Shown: piece after piece, positions 44,742 through 56,814 of the stretch
Layout: every line of letters begins with the position of its first letter
Numbering within the stretch: the stretch's first letter is position 1
Assembly: GCA_022432975.1 (NCBI GenBank)
Contig: CM039511.1
Coordinates: forward strand, 18,998,557 to 19,062,556
Direction: 5' to 3'
Source of the DNA: Begonia masoniana
Lineage: Eukaryota; Streptophyta; Magnoliopsida; Cucurbitales; Begoniaceae
DNA length: 64,000 nucleotides
Notes under the pieces: generated by a model
Databases searched by the model: none
What the model saw: the letters and a program-made list of their open reading frames with translations, nothing else
Told to the model about the DNA's origin: nothing
Program-made: the position numbers and the translations under genes

Positions 44742-44832
44742 TGGCGGCATCCGATTGGCGACGATCCCATACAACTCCGACGTTAGCGTGCTTCGCGAGA
44801 GTAATTCCAGGTTGGGTGACCATTCCCGGTAG
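44742..44832 (+). promoter_or_regulatory. 5S rRNA-like region in second Cassandra, LTR 2
   Basis: GATCCCATACAACTCCGACG, TTAGCGTGCTTCGCGAGAG and GGTTGGGTGACC; more eroded than LTR 1. Confidence 0.85.
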
Positions 44833-44939
44833 TGCTCTCTGCAAACAATCCGTGAGGGAGGATTTGGCCTTCGCCCAATCCCCGTATCGGACAATATCCG
44901 TGCTGGGAACGGGGTCGTTACATGTTCATGTCTCTGTCT

Positions 44940-46161
44940 GCACAACTGCTAGTTCAAGTTAGTCATTCCTCCCAAATCAGGCACTTTCGTTTAGGGCATC
45001 CTTCTAATCCTATTTCGCAGCATATGTTAAAAACATGTAATCTGACATGTAATCAAACTGATGTGCATAAGTTTTGTGTTTCATGTAAATGAGTAAAACT
45101 CATCGTTTTCCCGTTTCACTTTCTGACTCACATGCTCGTTATCCTTTGATGTAGTACATTTTGATGTCTGGGGTCTATCTCTCATTAAATCTATTATTGG
45201 TGAACATTATTTTGTTCTATTTATTGATGACTGTACCCGTTTCACTTGGATCTTTCCTTTGAAATTGAAAGGCGAGGTTCATAGTACCTTTTTGCACTTT
45301 TATAGCTTAGTTCACACTCAATTTGGTGCTAAAATCAAAATCGTCCAATCGGACTGGGGTGGAGAGTTTCAATCTCTTACTCATCTATTTTCATCTCTAG
45401 GTATCCATCATCGTATATCGTGCCCATACACCCTAAATCAAAATGGTCGCGTTGAGAAAAAAAAATCGTCAAGTTTTCGAAACTGGTCTTGATCTACTTT
45501 TTCACTCATCAGTTCCTAAACACTTCTGGATGTATGCTTTTTCCACAGCTATTGTCTTAATCAAACTTGCTTCCAACTCCCGTCCTTTATTACAAATCTT
45601 CGTTTGAATGTTTATTCGGTTCACTTCCAGATTATGCATCTCTACGTGTTTTCGGATGTCTATGCTTCCCTTTCTTATGATCTTTTATTCAGCATAAGCT
45701 ACAATCTCATTCACTTCCTTGTGTTTTCCTAGGACACAGTCATCACCATAAAATCCAACAAAATCTACATTTCTCGTCATGTTACATTTGACGAAACTAG
45801 TTTTCCCTTTTTGACACTAACCCAATCTCCTCTACCACACTCCACTTTCTGCTTTCCAATTTCCTCCTTTTTTCCATCTCCTTCCACAAACCAATTCATT
45901 TCACCCACACCTCCTTCCACCATACCCTGTTCTACCTCCACAACTATAACCCATCCTTCTCCTATCTCATTACCTTCCCCAGACCCCGCTAACCACCATT
46001 CCCCCTCCTATTCCTCTTTGACCATCCCCACCCAGCCTTTTATTCCACCTCGTCCAAACGAGCACCCTATGCAAACCAGAGCTAAATATGATATTTTTAA
46101 ACCAAAAGCATTCTCCATTGAATATTCTTACAAACCCAGGACATTTCAACAAGCCTCCCAA
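44940..46161 (+). pseudogene. Copia polyprotein fragment (integrase region)
   Basis: GAG-pre-integrase (HFRLGHPSNPISQHMLKTC, then FCVSCK) and integrase core (EHYFVLFIDDCTRFTWIFPL, VQSDWGGEFQSL), then CPYTLNQNGRVEKKK, where the frame breaks. Later pieces include PKHFWMYAFSTAI and, from 45811, the proline/serine/threonine-rich linker ending HPMQTRAKYDIFKPKAF and YKPRTFQQASQ. Gypsy-C interrupts it at 46162; the RT half should lie beyond the window's right end. Several stops are present. This is a different copia family from 2458-7137. Confidence 0.87.
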
Positions 46162-46545
46162 TGTAACGTCCAGAATTTAGAATCTTCAATTTGATTTCTC
46201 CAATTTGAAACTCTAATTTGAAAACCTTAAAATTTTTCCCCAAATCATTCTATCAAATTAAATTCGAGCGTTAAAACCTTAATTTCATAATATTTTGAAC
46301 TTCTCTTTAAATAATTACGAAACATTAAATACGCGGAAGCTTTAAAATTTAAACATAAGCAAAATTAATAATTTACAAAACTTATAAAATCCAACAAAAC
46401 TTATTCAAAATTTTCGTGAAATATCCTTGAAAATTTAAACATACTAATTTACATAATTTCCTTAAAAACGTTTCATTCTTCGGTATACTCATTTGCCTCT
46501 AGAGGGTTCTCGATCATAACTATTTTTTCTTCAGACAAAAATTCA

Positions 46546-46972
46546 CCTACATCACAATTTACAAAACTGTGAGAAATAATCTCAGCAAGTGAGAATACGT
46601 GCAGTTGTAAAACATGTACTTTTACCGAATCCTGTTAACAGTTACATACTGGTTGGAACTCATTTCCAAACCATCTTTTAAGACTTGGTCATCTCATAGC
46701 TTCGTCATCTTTTACTTTTACTTTTACTTTTAACGTTCAAGCTCACCATCTCAATGTGGCTTTTACTATCACGTAATTGCCGTCAATTTCATCATTTTCA
46801 TACACATGCAAATGTCCAACAAATTTTATCTTTTAAATTATTCTATAACAATATCTAAATATGAGTGCTCACATATCAAATCGTGTAATAAAACAGTTAT
46901 AGGAAAATAACATAAATTTATTGTGATGTAAGGCTGTAGCCAAGACGTTAGAAAATTTGTACTTTCACTTAC
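46546..46972 (-). other. Conserved LTR module (copy 10)
   Basis: Minus strand: GTAAGT at 46972-46967. Hairpin a is GGC-TACA-GCC at 46941-46932. The stem CTTACATCACAAT (46932-46920) pairs with ATTGTGATGTAGG (46558-46546), one mismatch. Hairpin b is TGAGA-TTATT-TCTCA at 46584-46570. The sequence differs from other families but the layout is the same; the loop lacks an obvious tandem repeat. Confidence 0.62.
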
Positions 46973-47433
46973 ATGAATTCTGAGCGAGTAGGGTTATCGG
47001 GATTTTCTAAAATTTCAAATAATTTTGTGACTCGTAGGTCGGATATGGTCGAATTAAATCGATTCAAACAACTTTCAGAAATTTCTACCTCAATAAAATA
47101 TCCAATATAAATTTCTCACTTTAATAAATCAATTTCACAAGAATTTAGGTAGAAATTTCTTACCGGTAAAATCTTAAATAGGTTCGGATCAAAATTTGAG
47201 TTGGGTCAAAATTTAGGTCGGTTCGGGTTTGGTTTGGCTCGAATGAATAGTGCCGGTTGCGAACAGTGCCAAGTCGGGTGAACAGTACCGGTTCGGGTTG
47301 GCTGGCCGGTTTGGTTTGTGCTTAAAAGAACCGGTTCGGTCTAGTCTTAAAAATAAAACCTTCTTCCTCTTTTTCTTCTTCTTCTTCGCGAGGGAGAGCA
47401 GAGAAAGGGAGAGAGATCAAGAGAGAGAGGGTG

Positions 47434-49472
47434 TGTAACGCCCCGAGTCCTCTGAACCCAGTTCGTTACACATAATCCGAACATAACTGAGAAACTTTTG
47501 ACCAAATTTAAAACTTCGCTCGAAAGTCAAAATTTGACATTTTTCTAAAGTCTCAAAACATTTAAAATCTTACAGCAGAAATTCTTTTGAGCAAAACAGA
47601 ATTAAGCAGAGCTACGAAACAATGTTTGAATAATTAGTTAAAATATTGAGAAGTAATTCGGTCAGAAAAGATCAAGACTTAAGCGTGAAAACTTGAAAAT
47701 CGTAAGAGTCAAACACATCTGCCGATAAGCAAAGTCAACGAAAAAGGGCAGAAACAGAAACTGAAGGCTTCCAGCGATCACAAAACGACAAAACTTATTA
47801 TACACTTCTACCGATGACGTAAGCCGGTTGATTCACTCATCTAACTCACACCGATCACAAAACGACAAACATATTATACACTTCTACCGATGACGTAAGC
47901 CGGATGATTCACTCATCTAACTCACACCGATCACAAAACGACAAACTTACTGCCTACATCTTCTGATGGCTTTTACTGAAGACATCATCCGATGGCCTCT
48001 ACTGAAGACATTCTTCCGATGACGTCAGTCGGATGATTCAATCCTCCAACATCTGTCGGCGGAAAAAACACCCAACTTCTACCGATAGATCAAAAGAGAC
48101 TCTAATAAGGAGTAAACCCGACTGCTAAATGACTTTTGTACATTTTACTAAAATCATTCTGATCAACACAAATCTACAATTCTTATAAAATCAGAATAGC
48201 AAGCTACAATCAAAATCAAATCATATTTCTAAATCTAGAAAAGAAGTTCACAGAAGCGTTAAATGCAGTATCAAACTTCTACTATCATTTAAAATTCTCA
48301 GAACACTTCATCAGAATACCTAACCACTGAAAACTCTCATTCAGACAAAAGTTAAACCGCCTCATCAGAGCACCTAACCGTAGCATAGAAGTGTTCCTCC
48401 AACTTCACCTATTCCTCAGTAAATTCAGGGAATTCACCTGTTGAATGCTCAGCACCTACATCACAAAACTCATCTATTAGCTTAATGCTAAGTAAGTAAA
48501 GCAGTAATGAATGAAATGCTGAACATAAATTCCTAAATATGCAAATTTTTACTTTCTCATCTCAGTTGCATATGAATTCGTTTCTGATCTGATCCCCCTG
48601 TGAAATTGGGAGTTGGATCACTTCTCCCAAAGTCATACGTCCTCTCTCTCGATTAAGAAGCGGACTAGTTCCCTTAACAAACTGTTCAGATCTCCCTGTG
48701 AAATTGGGGTTTGGATCACTTCCCCCAAAGTCATACATCCTCTCTCTTGATTCAGGGGCGGATTAGTTCCCTTAACAACTGTTACAGTCTGTTCATTCCT
48801 TACCATGTCATTTCATGTAAATTCATTTTCGTATACTTTCAAAATATGATGCATGACATACAAACACAATCAAGCATACACAATCCTACTGTTTTGTGAT
48901 GTAGGCCTGAAGACACAAGCATACTTCACTTACCTGGCTCTCCTGAAAATGCCCAGTTTCAAACTACTTCAGAAGTTTTGTTCACCTAAGTAATAAATAG
49001 AATATTAATCAGATTTCTACTAAGCCTCATTCTAATCTATCCAGAAATCTAGGAAAACTAGTTTGGAAGTTTAGTTCATAGCACATTTCCGATTTACCAC
49101 TAAACCCGGACTAGCTTACTCATACAACATTCACAAAACTCACATTTATACTCTCTCCAATCATCGATAGCTACCAGTACAGCAAGAAATCGAAATAGGG
49201 CTCACCTAGTTCGGAGAAGATTAAAGTAGAAGAATCGGCTAGAGAGCTCTGTTGCTTAAGCTAAAAATCGAAAGAGAGAAAATAGGGAATAGTGGCCGCT
49301 ACAGTGCATTAAACCCAAACTTCTTTCCTTAAATACGTTATCCACTTTTAAATTTCCAATTACTCTTATGCCCTTGCCTAGTCATCCACTAACCCTACTT
49401 TTATTATTGTCATTTAAAGTGTACAATTAATTAAAAGAATAGATAATTAATCCGATAGAACCGGATGTTACA
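47434..49472 (-). repeat. gypsy-B 3' LTR
   Basis: Plus strand TGTAACGCCCCGAG to CCGGATGTTACA. It contains repeats of about 76 bp with TGACGTAA (47786-47945) and an LTR module. Confidence 0.95.
48455..48933 (-). other. Conserved LTR module (copy 7)
   Basis: Minus strand: GTAAGT at 48933-48928. The stem CCTACATCACAAAAC (48905-48891) pairs perfectly over 15 bp with 48469-48455. Hairpin b is TTAGC-ATTAA-GCTAA at 48491-48477. Hairpin a is weakened (GTC-TTCA-GGC). The loop holds two copies of a repeat of about 105 bp (48590-48780). Confidence 0.68.
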
Positions 49473-49489
49473 ATCTACCCTCCTTAAAA
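49473..49489 (-). other. gypsy-B polypurine tract
   Basis: Minus strand TTTTAAGGAGGGTAGAT immediately upstream of the 3' LTR. Confidence 0.9.
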
Positions 49490-49507
49490 GAATTTTGTCC
49501 TCAAAAT

Positions 49508-52500
49508 TCAGTACTTGAATACTTCCGGATGTTGGTCCATCATGTCTTGCTGGCGTTCCTAGGTTGTCTCCTCTATGTTCTGATTGTGTCATAAGACTTT
49601 CACTAGTGGAACCTCTTTGTTGCGTAATACCTTCACTGCAAAGTCTAAGATCCTTACTGGTTTCTCTTCGTAAGTAAAAGTAGGTTGAATTTCAATGTCC
49701 TGCTGTTCCACAATTTGATATGGATCCCTTATGCACTTCTTCAACATAGAAACATGGAACACACTGTGTATCCCCTCCATAGAAGCCGGTAGCTGCAACT
49801 GATAGGCTGCTCTCCCAACTCTCTTCAGAATAGTGAATGGTCCAATAAATCTGGGGTTCAACTTGCCTCTCTTCCCGAATCTCACAACTCCTTTAAATGG
49901 TGATACCTTGAGGAAAACTTCATCGCCTACTTCAAACTCTAATTCTCTGCGTCTTTTGTCGGCATAGCTTTTCTGTCGACTTTGAGCTGTTAAGATCCTC
50001 TGGCGGATGAGGGCAACCTTCTCAACAGTTTGTTGCACAATATCAGGACCAAGCAACTGTCCTTCACCAACTTCATCCCAGTACAAAGGAGATCTACATT
50101 TACGTCCATACAATGTCTCATAAGGTGCCATACCTATAGTTACCTGAAAACTATTATTATAGGAAAACTCCACCAATGATAAGTATTTACTCCATGATCC
50201 TTGAAAATCTAAAACGCACGCACGAAGCATATCTTCCAATGTCTGAATAGTCCTTTCAGATTGTCTATCTGTCTGAGGGTGAAAGGCTGTGCTAAAGTTG
50301 AGCTGCGTACCCATAGCCTTGTGCAGACTCTTCCAAAATTTGGACGTAAATCTAGAATCTCGGTCTAAAATTATGGTATTTGGAACTCCATGTAATCTAA
50401 CAACCTCTTGCATATACAGGTCAGCAAGCTGATCCATCGAGTATGTCATCCTTATTGGCAGAAAGTGGGCAGATTTGGTTAATCGATCTACTATTACCCA
50501 GATTGCATCATATCCCTTTGCTGTTCTAGGCAATCCCACAACGAAGTCCATCGTTATTTGTTCCCATTTCCATTCGGGAACTGGTAAGGGTTGTAATGTT
50601 CCTGCAGACCTCTGATGCTCAACTTTAATCTGCTGACAATACAAACATGATCCTACATACTCTGCCACACACCTTTTCATACTTGGCCACCAATAATGCT
50701 GTTTAAGATCCTTGTACATCTTTGTACTTCCAGGGTGAACAGAGAATCTGGAAGAATGTGCCTCGGAGAGAATTCCATCTCGAAGTTCTTTAATGGCAGG
50801 AACAAACCATCGATTTCTAAACTTAAGGATTCCTTCAGCAGAATAGTTAAAATCTGATTTGTCCGTAGAATCCATGCTTAACTTGTACTTGTTGCACTCT
50901 ACATCATTTATCTGGGCTTCCTTTATTCTTTCAAGAATGGTCGGTCTTAACGATATTGCAGTAAGCATGGCTGACACACTATGCACTGCTTCTAGATTAA
51001 ACTTTTGGAATTCAGACTCTAAGGCTAATGGTACGTCAAGAATCAAGGTTGAGGCTAAAGTTGTTACTCTACTCAAAGCATCTGGCACAACATTTGCTTT
51101 GCTGGAATGATATTTAATCTCAAAATCATAATCCTTTACAAATTTCAACCATCGACGTTGCCTCATGTTTAATTCCTTCTGTGTGAAGATATATTTTAGA
51201 CTTTTATGGTCCGAGAATATTTCACAAGTTTGTCCATACAAGTAATGCCTCCAAATCTTAAGTACAAATACCACTGCAGCTAATTCTAGGTCATGTGTAG
51301 GGTAATTCTTCTTATGTGTTTTCAACTGTCTAGAGGCATAAGCTATTACCTTTCCCTCTTGTATCAAGACACAGCCAAGTCCGATCTTGGATGCATCACA
51401 GTAAATGCTAAATTTACCATCATCAACAGGAAGGGTCAAAATTAAAGCATTGATCAGTTTCTGTTTCAAGGTCTAAAAACTATGCTCACAATCCTCAGTC
51501 CACACATACTTCACATTCTTCCTGGTTAACCGAGTCAGGGGTGTTGCAATTTTTGAGAATCCTTCAATAAACTTCCTGTAATATCCTGCAAGTCCAAGGA
51601 AACTCCGAATATCTGCAGCATTCTTCGGTTGGGGCCACTCCTTGACTGCTTGAACCTTGGCTGGGTCAACAGATATTCCATCACCAGAGATCACATGACC
51701 AAGGAAGTGAACTTTGTCTAGCCAAAACTCATATTTGGAAAACTTGCCATACAGTTGGTGCTGCCTTAGTACCCCTAATACTAAGTTCAAATGTTCTACA
51801 TGTTCCTTACTAGAACGTGAATAGATTAAAATGTCATCTATAAACACAATAACAAACTTGTCTAAATACTCATGAAACACCCTATGCATAAGATCCATAA
51901 AGGCTGCTGGTGCGTTTGTCAACCCAAAGGACATAACCAAAAACTCATAATGTCCATATCTTGTACGAAAAACTGTTTTAGGAATATCTTCTGATTTGAC
52001 TTTCAGTTGGTAGTAACCTGACCTCAAATCAATCTTAGAGAAAACTCGTGCACCACGGAGTTGGTCAAATAGGTCATCAATCCTTGGTAATGGATACTTG
52101 TTCTTGACAGTTAACTTATTCAATTCCCTATAATCAATGCACATACGCATCGATCCATCTTTCTTTTTGACAAAAAGAACAGGTGCACTCCACAGTGACA
52201 AGCTATGGCGTATGAACCCTTTCTCCAACAGATCCTCCAACTGCTTCTTTAATTCTTTAAGTTCTGTTGGTGCTAATCTATATGGATTTTTAAACACAGG
52301 CTCAGCGCCGGGGTAAACATCTACAACGAATTCAATTTCCCTATCTGGTGGCAAACCAGGAAGGTCATCTAAGAATACTTCAGGAAAGTCTTGGACAACT
52401 AAGACATTTTGTGGATTTGCCTCCCCTACAAGTTGTGTGTCTAAAACGCTAGCTAAGAAGCACGAATACTCTCCAAACGGGGAAGGTCTAGTGTTAATAG

Positions 52501-52862
52501 AAGTCATCACAGACATTTCCTTATTCTTCTTCGAAGCTTGAAAGGTATGTTTCAAACTACTAGGGGGTAGGAAGCTAACTATTCCAGTCCTACAATCAAT
52601 TGTGGCGTGATGCTTAAACAACCAGTCTATCCCTAGGATTACATCAAATCCCATTATATCCATAATAATGAGATCTGCAGGTAAATTCTTGTTTCCCACT
52701 ATTACCACACTATTAAGCATCACTCGGCTAGAGTGCATGCATTCACCAGAGGGTAACGTGACATTAAACATATGTCCAGATGGCGTAGGTTGTACATCTA
52801 GCTTAACAGCAAATGCAGATGCTATAAATGAATGTGTTGCACTAGAATCTATTAAAATAAAA
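49508..52862 (-). pseudogene. gypsy-B pol: protease to chromodomain
   Basis: Minus strand. Protease active site reads [10 protein letters not shown] (the usual third-position Gly is Ser), then [34 protein letters not shown] and catalytic FIDDILIYS intact. A TAG at 51473-51475 replaces CAG (Gln) between RT and RNase H; the same frame then runs 1,880 bp: [73 protein letters not shown]. The chromodomain-like end ([13 protein letters not shown] onward) has two Trp-to-stop changes before a stop at 49508. Cut upstream by the solo LTR at 52863. Confidence 0.94.
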
Positions 52863-53336
52863 TGTGACGGCCCACACCCCGAACCCGTTCGGGGTCCGAG
52901 GGTCAAGCCATCACTCTGGGACATACATTTTTTTTTAAACATTTAGAACATCTCACACAGGAAGAAAACCCTTACGGGAACTGAAGGCTGGAAGACGTGA
53001 AAACAGGAAACAGAAGGCAGAAATCTATTGAAATCGGATTGCAGAAATGCATGGCAGAAGGGACTCAGAATACTTAAAACAGAATCAGGAGACATGTTAA
53101 ATTTTAAACCATAGAAATAATAGACTGAAGAAAACAGGGAGACAGATGTAAACTAAACTTTGGACATTTAGAATATCGGGCAAGGAGAAATCTGAAGAGT
53201 GCAGGAAGGAATATAAAAAGAATCTGAATAACAGTTATAAATGGCAGCAGAAAACAAGAAATAAGGCGGAAGACATAGGCAGAAGACTGGCGGAAGAAAT
53301 CTATCGGATGATGTAGTTTTGAAGGTAGAAGCAGAG

Positions 53337-53580
53337 ATGACGTTAGTTGGAAGATACAGGCAGCAGATGAAATCGGATGAGGTGATGACGTCAGTCGGAA
53401 GATGGATGACGTCAGGCGGAAGACATAGACAGCAAATGTAATCGGATGAGGGGATGACGTCAGCCGGAAGATGGATGACGTCAGCCGGAAGATACCGGCA
53501 GCAGATGAAATCGGGTGAGGTGATGACGTCAGCTGGAAGATGGATGACGTCAGCCGGAAGATACAGGCGTTAAACATAAT
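53337..53580. repeat. Tandem repeats of about 65 bp with six TGACGTCA palindromes
   Basis: TGACGTCA at 53386, 53407, 53455, 53476, 53524 and 53545 (spacing alternates 21 and 48 bp), plus TGACGTTA at about 53337. Unit spacing is about 69 bp. TGACG is the core site of plant TGA/bZIP factors. Confidence 0.93.
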
Positions 53581-54358
53581 CGGCAGAAGAAAAACCTATG
53601 GCAGAACCACTGTTTGGCGGTAGATGGGAATAAGACAAAATGTGAACAGTATCAATTGGTAGACATAGTTTCAATTTTTGACAGGAAGACACACAGACAG
53701 AGAGCATTAAAACAGAAGACATAAACGTCTCAGATTCTCAAATCACTTCAAAACATGGTTCTCGAGCACAACAGAAGGCATAACAGAAACTTAAGAATAA
53801 TCACACTGCATAGATAGCTCAAAAACCAGAGACCATCCATGCATAGACTAATAGAAAATATTCCAAACCATTTCAGAATACTCAGAACATAATTCAACTA
53901 TCTAATACAGCACAAATAGAAGGCATGGAAGTTGTAGACCTTCAATACCCGATTCTAAACATGGTTGTAGAACATACTTTACAATTGACAGATTCAAAGA
54001 AACAGACTGCATGGATAGTTCCAAAACCAGAAGTCTTCTATGCACAAACTAACAGAAAATATCCCCAAACAATTCCAGAACATTCAAAATATGAATTCAA
54101 CTATCAAATACAGTAGTTTTTTAAACTTAGATATCAAAATCTGTGCATTGTTTTAGAATATGAGGATCAGTACAGAACCTAACATATATTTGCAGAATTT
54201 CCAAAACAGAAGTTTTAAATACATAAACAAAACATAGTTTAGAATTTCACTCTTTCAGTCGGGAATTTGTCTGACAGCCACAACCAACCCGAGAGCTTGA
54301 ACCACCAGCCACCTATTCATCAGACTGAGGCACAAAGTCCTCATTTTCGGGTTCAGTA

Positions 54359-54887
54359 CCTACATCAGGGAGTTCACCTATGAGTCTAAAACTCAGTACG
54401 AACATATAAAACAATGCAGTGATGCATATGCTATGCATGAACTTTCAGAAATACAGTGACAGTACAGAACATTACGTTTCAGTGGCAGAGGGGTATAAGT
54501 GGGGTTTATAGGGGAACTGGCGAACAGTGGGTGCATTATCAGGCACAAACAGTTATACGGTACAGTACAGAAACAGATCTGGGGGCCAGTCCCCGTCCCA
54601 CAATTAACCGATACATTTCAGTCAGATTTTATCTTGTTTAGTTTCAAACAGTGTACAAAAATCAGTTTTGCATGAACTTTCGGTGGAAACGTGTATGCAT
54701 GAACATTTTTAGTGCCTGAACTTACAATAGTAGACGACAGAAATAACAGGACATACTGTGAAGCAGAACACAGACAACTCAGAACATAAACTATAACGTT
54801 TCTACCCAAAACAACCCGACATAAATGAAACACCTAGTACCTCCGTGATGTAGGGCCTTAAGGGCCATCCTACGGTTATGAACTTAC
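54359..54887 (-). other. Conserved LTR module (copy 9)
   Basis: Minus strand: GTAAGT at 54887-54882. Hairpin a is GGCC-CTTAA-GGCC at 54866-54854. The stem CCTACATCACGGAG (54854-54841) pairs with CTCCCTGATGTAGG (54372-54359), one mismatch. Hairpin b is TGAGT-TTTAG-ACTCA at 54395-54381. Confidence 0.68.
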
Positions 54888-55529
54888 CTGTTATCCGCAA
54901 TGCAGTTAGTTGGAAAGTCTCAGAAATGCACAGATCTGTAACATGCACGTCGAGAAATAAACAAGGCTGCAAATGTTAACTAATAACTTGGAAGATTATG
55001 CAGTTAACCCCATTCAGACTTGTAGAAAACAACGAATGTGTTTCCATACAAAAACCGAGAGTTTTCTCCCAAAATAACTTAACTTAAAACTTTAGCAAAC
55101 TCATACTTTTACTTGTCTAATTTTGTTAGCATTAGTAGATGTTTACCTTAGCGGAGGAGTAGAAAGAAATCTGAGGAGATCAAAGTAACTTCGATAATTG
55201 TTTGTCGACAGGAAGAGAGAATGCCGAGAAGAGAATGGAAAGAGCAGAGGAAAGAGTGAAGTGGGTTTCACGTAGGAAGTGGAGTATGTCTTGTTCAGCA
55301 AGTTGCCAAGTGTCGATGGCATATTGGCTCAATCCCACCAACCACAATTCTTACATAAACAGTCCCTCCACCAACTTGTTAATTGATTTGTTTTGGTTCC
55401 ACATTAGTTTAGTTCTCCACTAATTATTCCAACAATTCAACCAAAACATTCATTGTATTAAAAAAATATTGATGCCGCTCATACGATTCGGGAAAATGAT
55501 TACATGGAAATTAAATGCCGGATGTTACA

Positions 55530-56660
55530 TAAAAGCAGGTATAGAGTTGATCAATATAGTACCTAATACAACAGCAGGCTGTTCCTCAACCGACTTCATC
55601 ATGGAGAATAACCGCGGTTTAACCATAGCAGGGCCATTCTTAAAAGCTGGGCAGTCTCTGCTAATATGGCCGACCTTGTTACAATTGTAGCATCTGGTGA
55701 TTCTAGGCTTCGGGCATTCTTTGATCGTGTGTCCAACCTCCTCACAGTTGAAACACTTCCCAAAGCCCAATCTGCACTCGCCCGAGTGGTACTTCAAACA
55801 CTTAGGACACTGGGGGAATTTCCTGACATTCTGTATCTTCCCTCCTGTTCCTTGGCTACTCTGGCCTTCACTAGGCCTCTTCAATCCTCTTTGTTAGTGT
55901 GGCTGGACCAACTTTTGTGGGACCTCTTTTGGTCCAGCACACTTCCTTTCAGCTTCTTCCACTTCCAGAGCAGTAGACACAACTTCACTGAATGTCAAGC
56001 CTTTAATACCACAAAATTTAACTCCTCAGTAAATTTCCGGCTTCAGCCCATGCACAAATTTTAACACCTTATCCTCGTTCCTGTGAGCAAAATGTCTAGC
56101 AAACCTGGACAGGGACTCGAATTGCCTACTGTACTCGGCCACAGACCCTGTCTGCTTCAAGTTTAAAAATTCCAACTTCTTTGCAGTTTGGACAGTACTG
56201 CTAAAATACTTCTCATAGAAAATGTCCCTGAATTGTGACCAAGTCATCGACAAAATATCAATGGTGGTCTCTATTGTTTCCCACCAGAGTTGAGCATCAC
56301 CAGCCAAATGAAATGTTGCCAACGTGACATTGTCTCCCTCTCCAATGTTGGCACACCTAAACATACTCTCAATCTTTCTAAGTCACCATTCAGTAATAAT
56401 CGGATCAGACGACTATCCATCAAACGGGGTAGTCGTAGCCTCCTGAATCTATCTCCAAAATGTTCATTGCTAGAACTCCAGTTGGCACTTCCTTGTACCT
56501 CTCGGTTCAACAGCACACCTAACTGATCGGACTGCTGACGCACTAAGTCTGTTTGCTGACGCACCAGATCTGTCAGCTGCCTAATCACGCTAGGATCTTC
56601 CTCAGCTCTTAAGTTGGGCATCTCTCTTGGTACTCTTGGTCTTCCTGGTCGTCTAGCCAT
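55530..56660 (-). pseudogene. gypsy-B gag, frameshifted
   Basis: Start at 56660 (MARRPGRPRVPREM), then repeated LTDLVRQQ heptad-like segments. A frameshift near 56460 is followed by the gag core in another frame (FRCANIGEGDNVTLATFHLA, LWWETI, LKQTGSVAEYSRQFESLSRF) to a stop near 56026. After a further gap come three cysteine clusters: CPKCLKYHSGEC, CFNCEEVGHTIKEC and CYNCNKVGHISRDC. The frame leads into the protease, where the solo LTR intervenes. Confidence 0.92.
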
Positions 56661-56798
56661 TTTCTATACTACTGTTCAAGGTTAACTACTCTCATAAACA
56701 TCTAATAACTAAGGTTAACATAAACACTTATAGTTGTTGGAGTGCTCCCATGCGACGATCGACACTGATGAGTAATCTTTTGAACGGTTTAACTGAAT

Positions 56799-56811
56799 GT
56801 CTCTGATACCA
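56799..56811 (-). other. gypsy-B primer binding site
   Basis: Minus strand TGGTATCAGAGAC, initiator-Met tRNA type, three bases inside the 5' LTR. Confidence 0.93.
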
Positions 56812-56814
56812 TAC

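Larger units (their letters stand above)
44132..44922 (+). mobile_element. Second Cassandra TRIM element, left end lost in gap
   Basis: LTR 1 (about 44132-44454, start missing), primer site TGGTATCAAGAGCC at 44455-44468, internal DNA of 67 bp with the purine-rich GGGCCCCCGGGGGGGTGAT-like end, and LTR 2 at 44522-44922 (TGTGACGACCC to GGGTCGTTACA). Both LTRs carry 5S rRNA-like segments. It is more diverged between LTRs than the copy at 23626 and lies in the opposite orientation. Confidence 0.9.
52863..55529 (-). mobile_element. Solo LTR, minus strand, TSD TAAAA, inside gypsy-B protease
   Basis: Plus strand TGTGACGGCCCACACC to CCGGATGTTACA, flanked by TAAAA at 52858-52862 and 55530-55534. It falls just before the protease active-site aspartate of gypsy-B; frames on either side agree once it is removed. 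It contains TGACGTCA repeats and an LTR module. There is no coding sequence. Confidence 0.93.
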
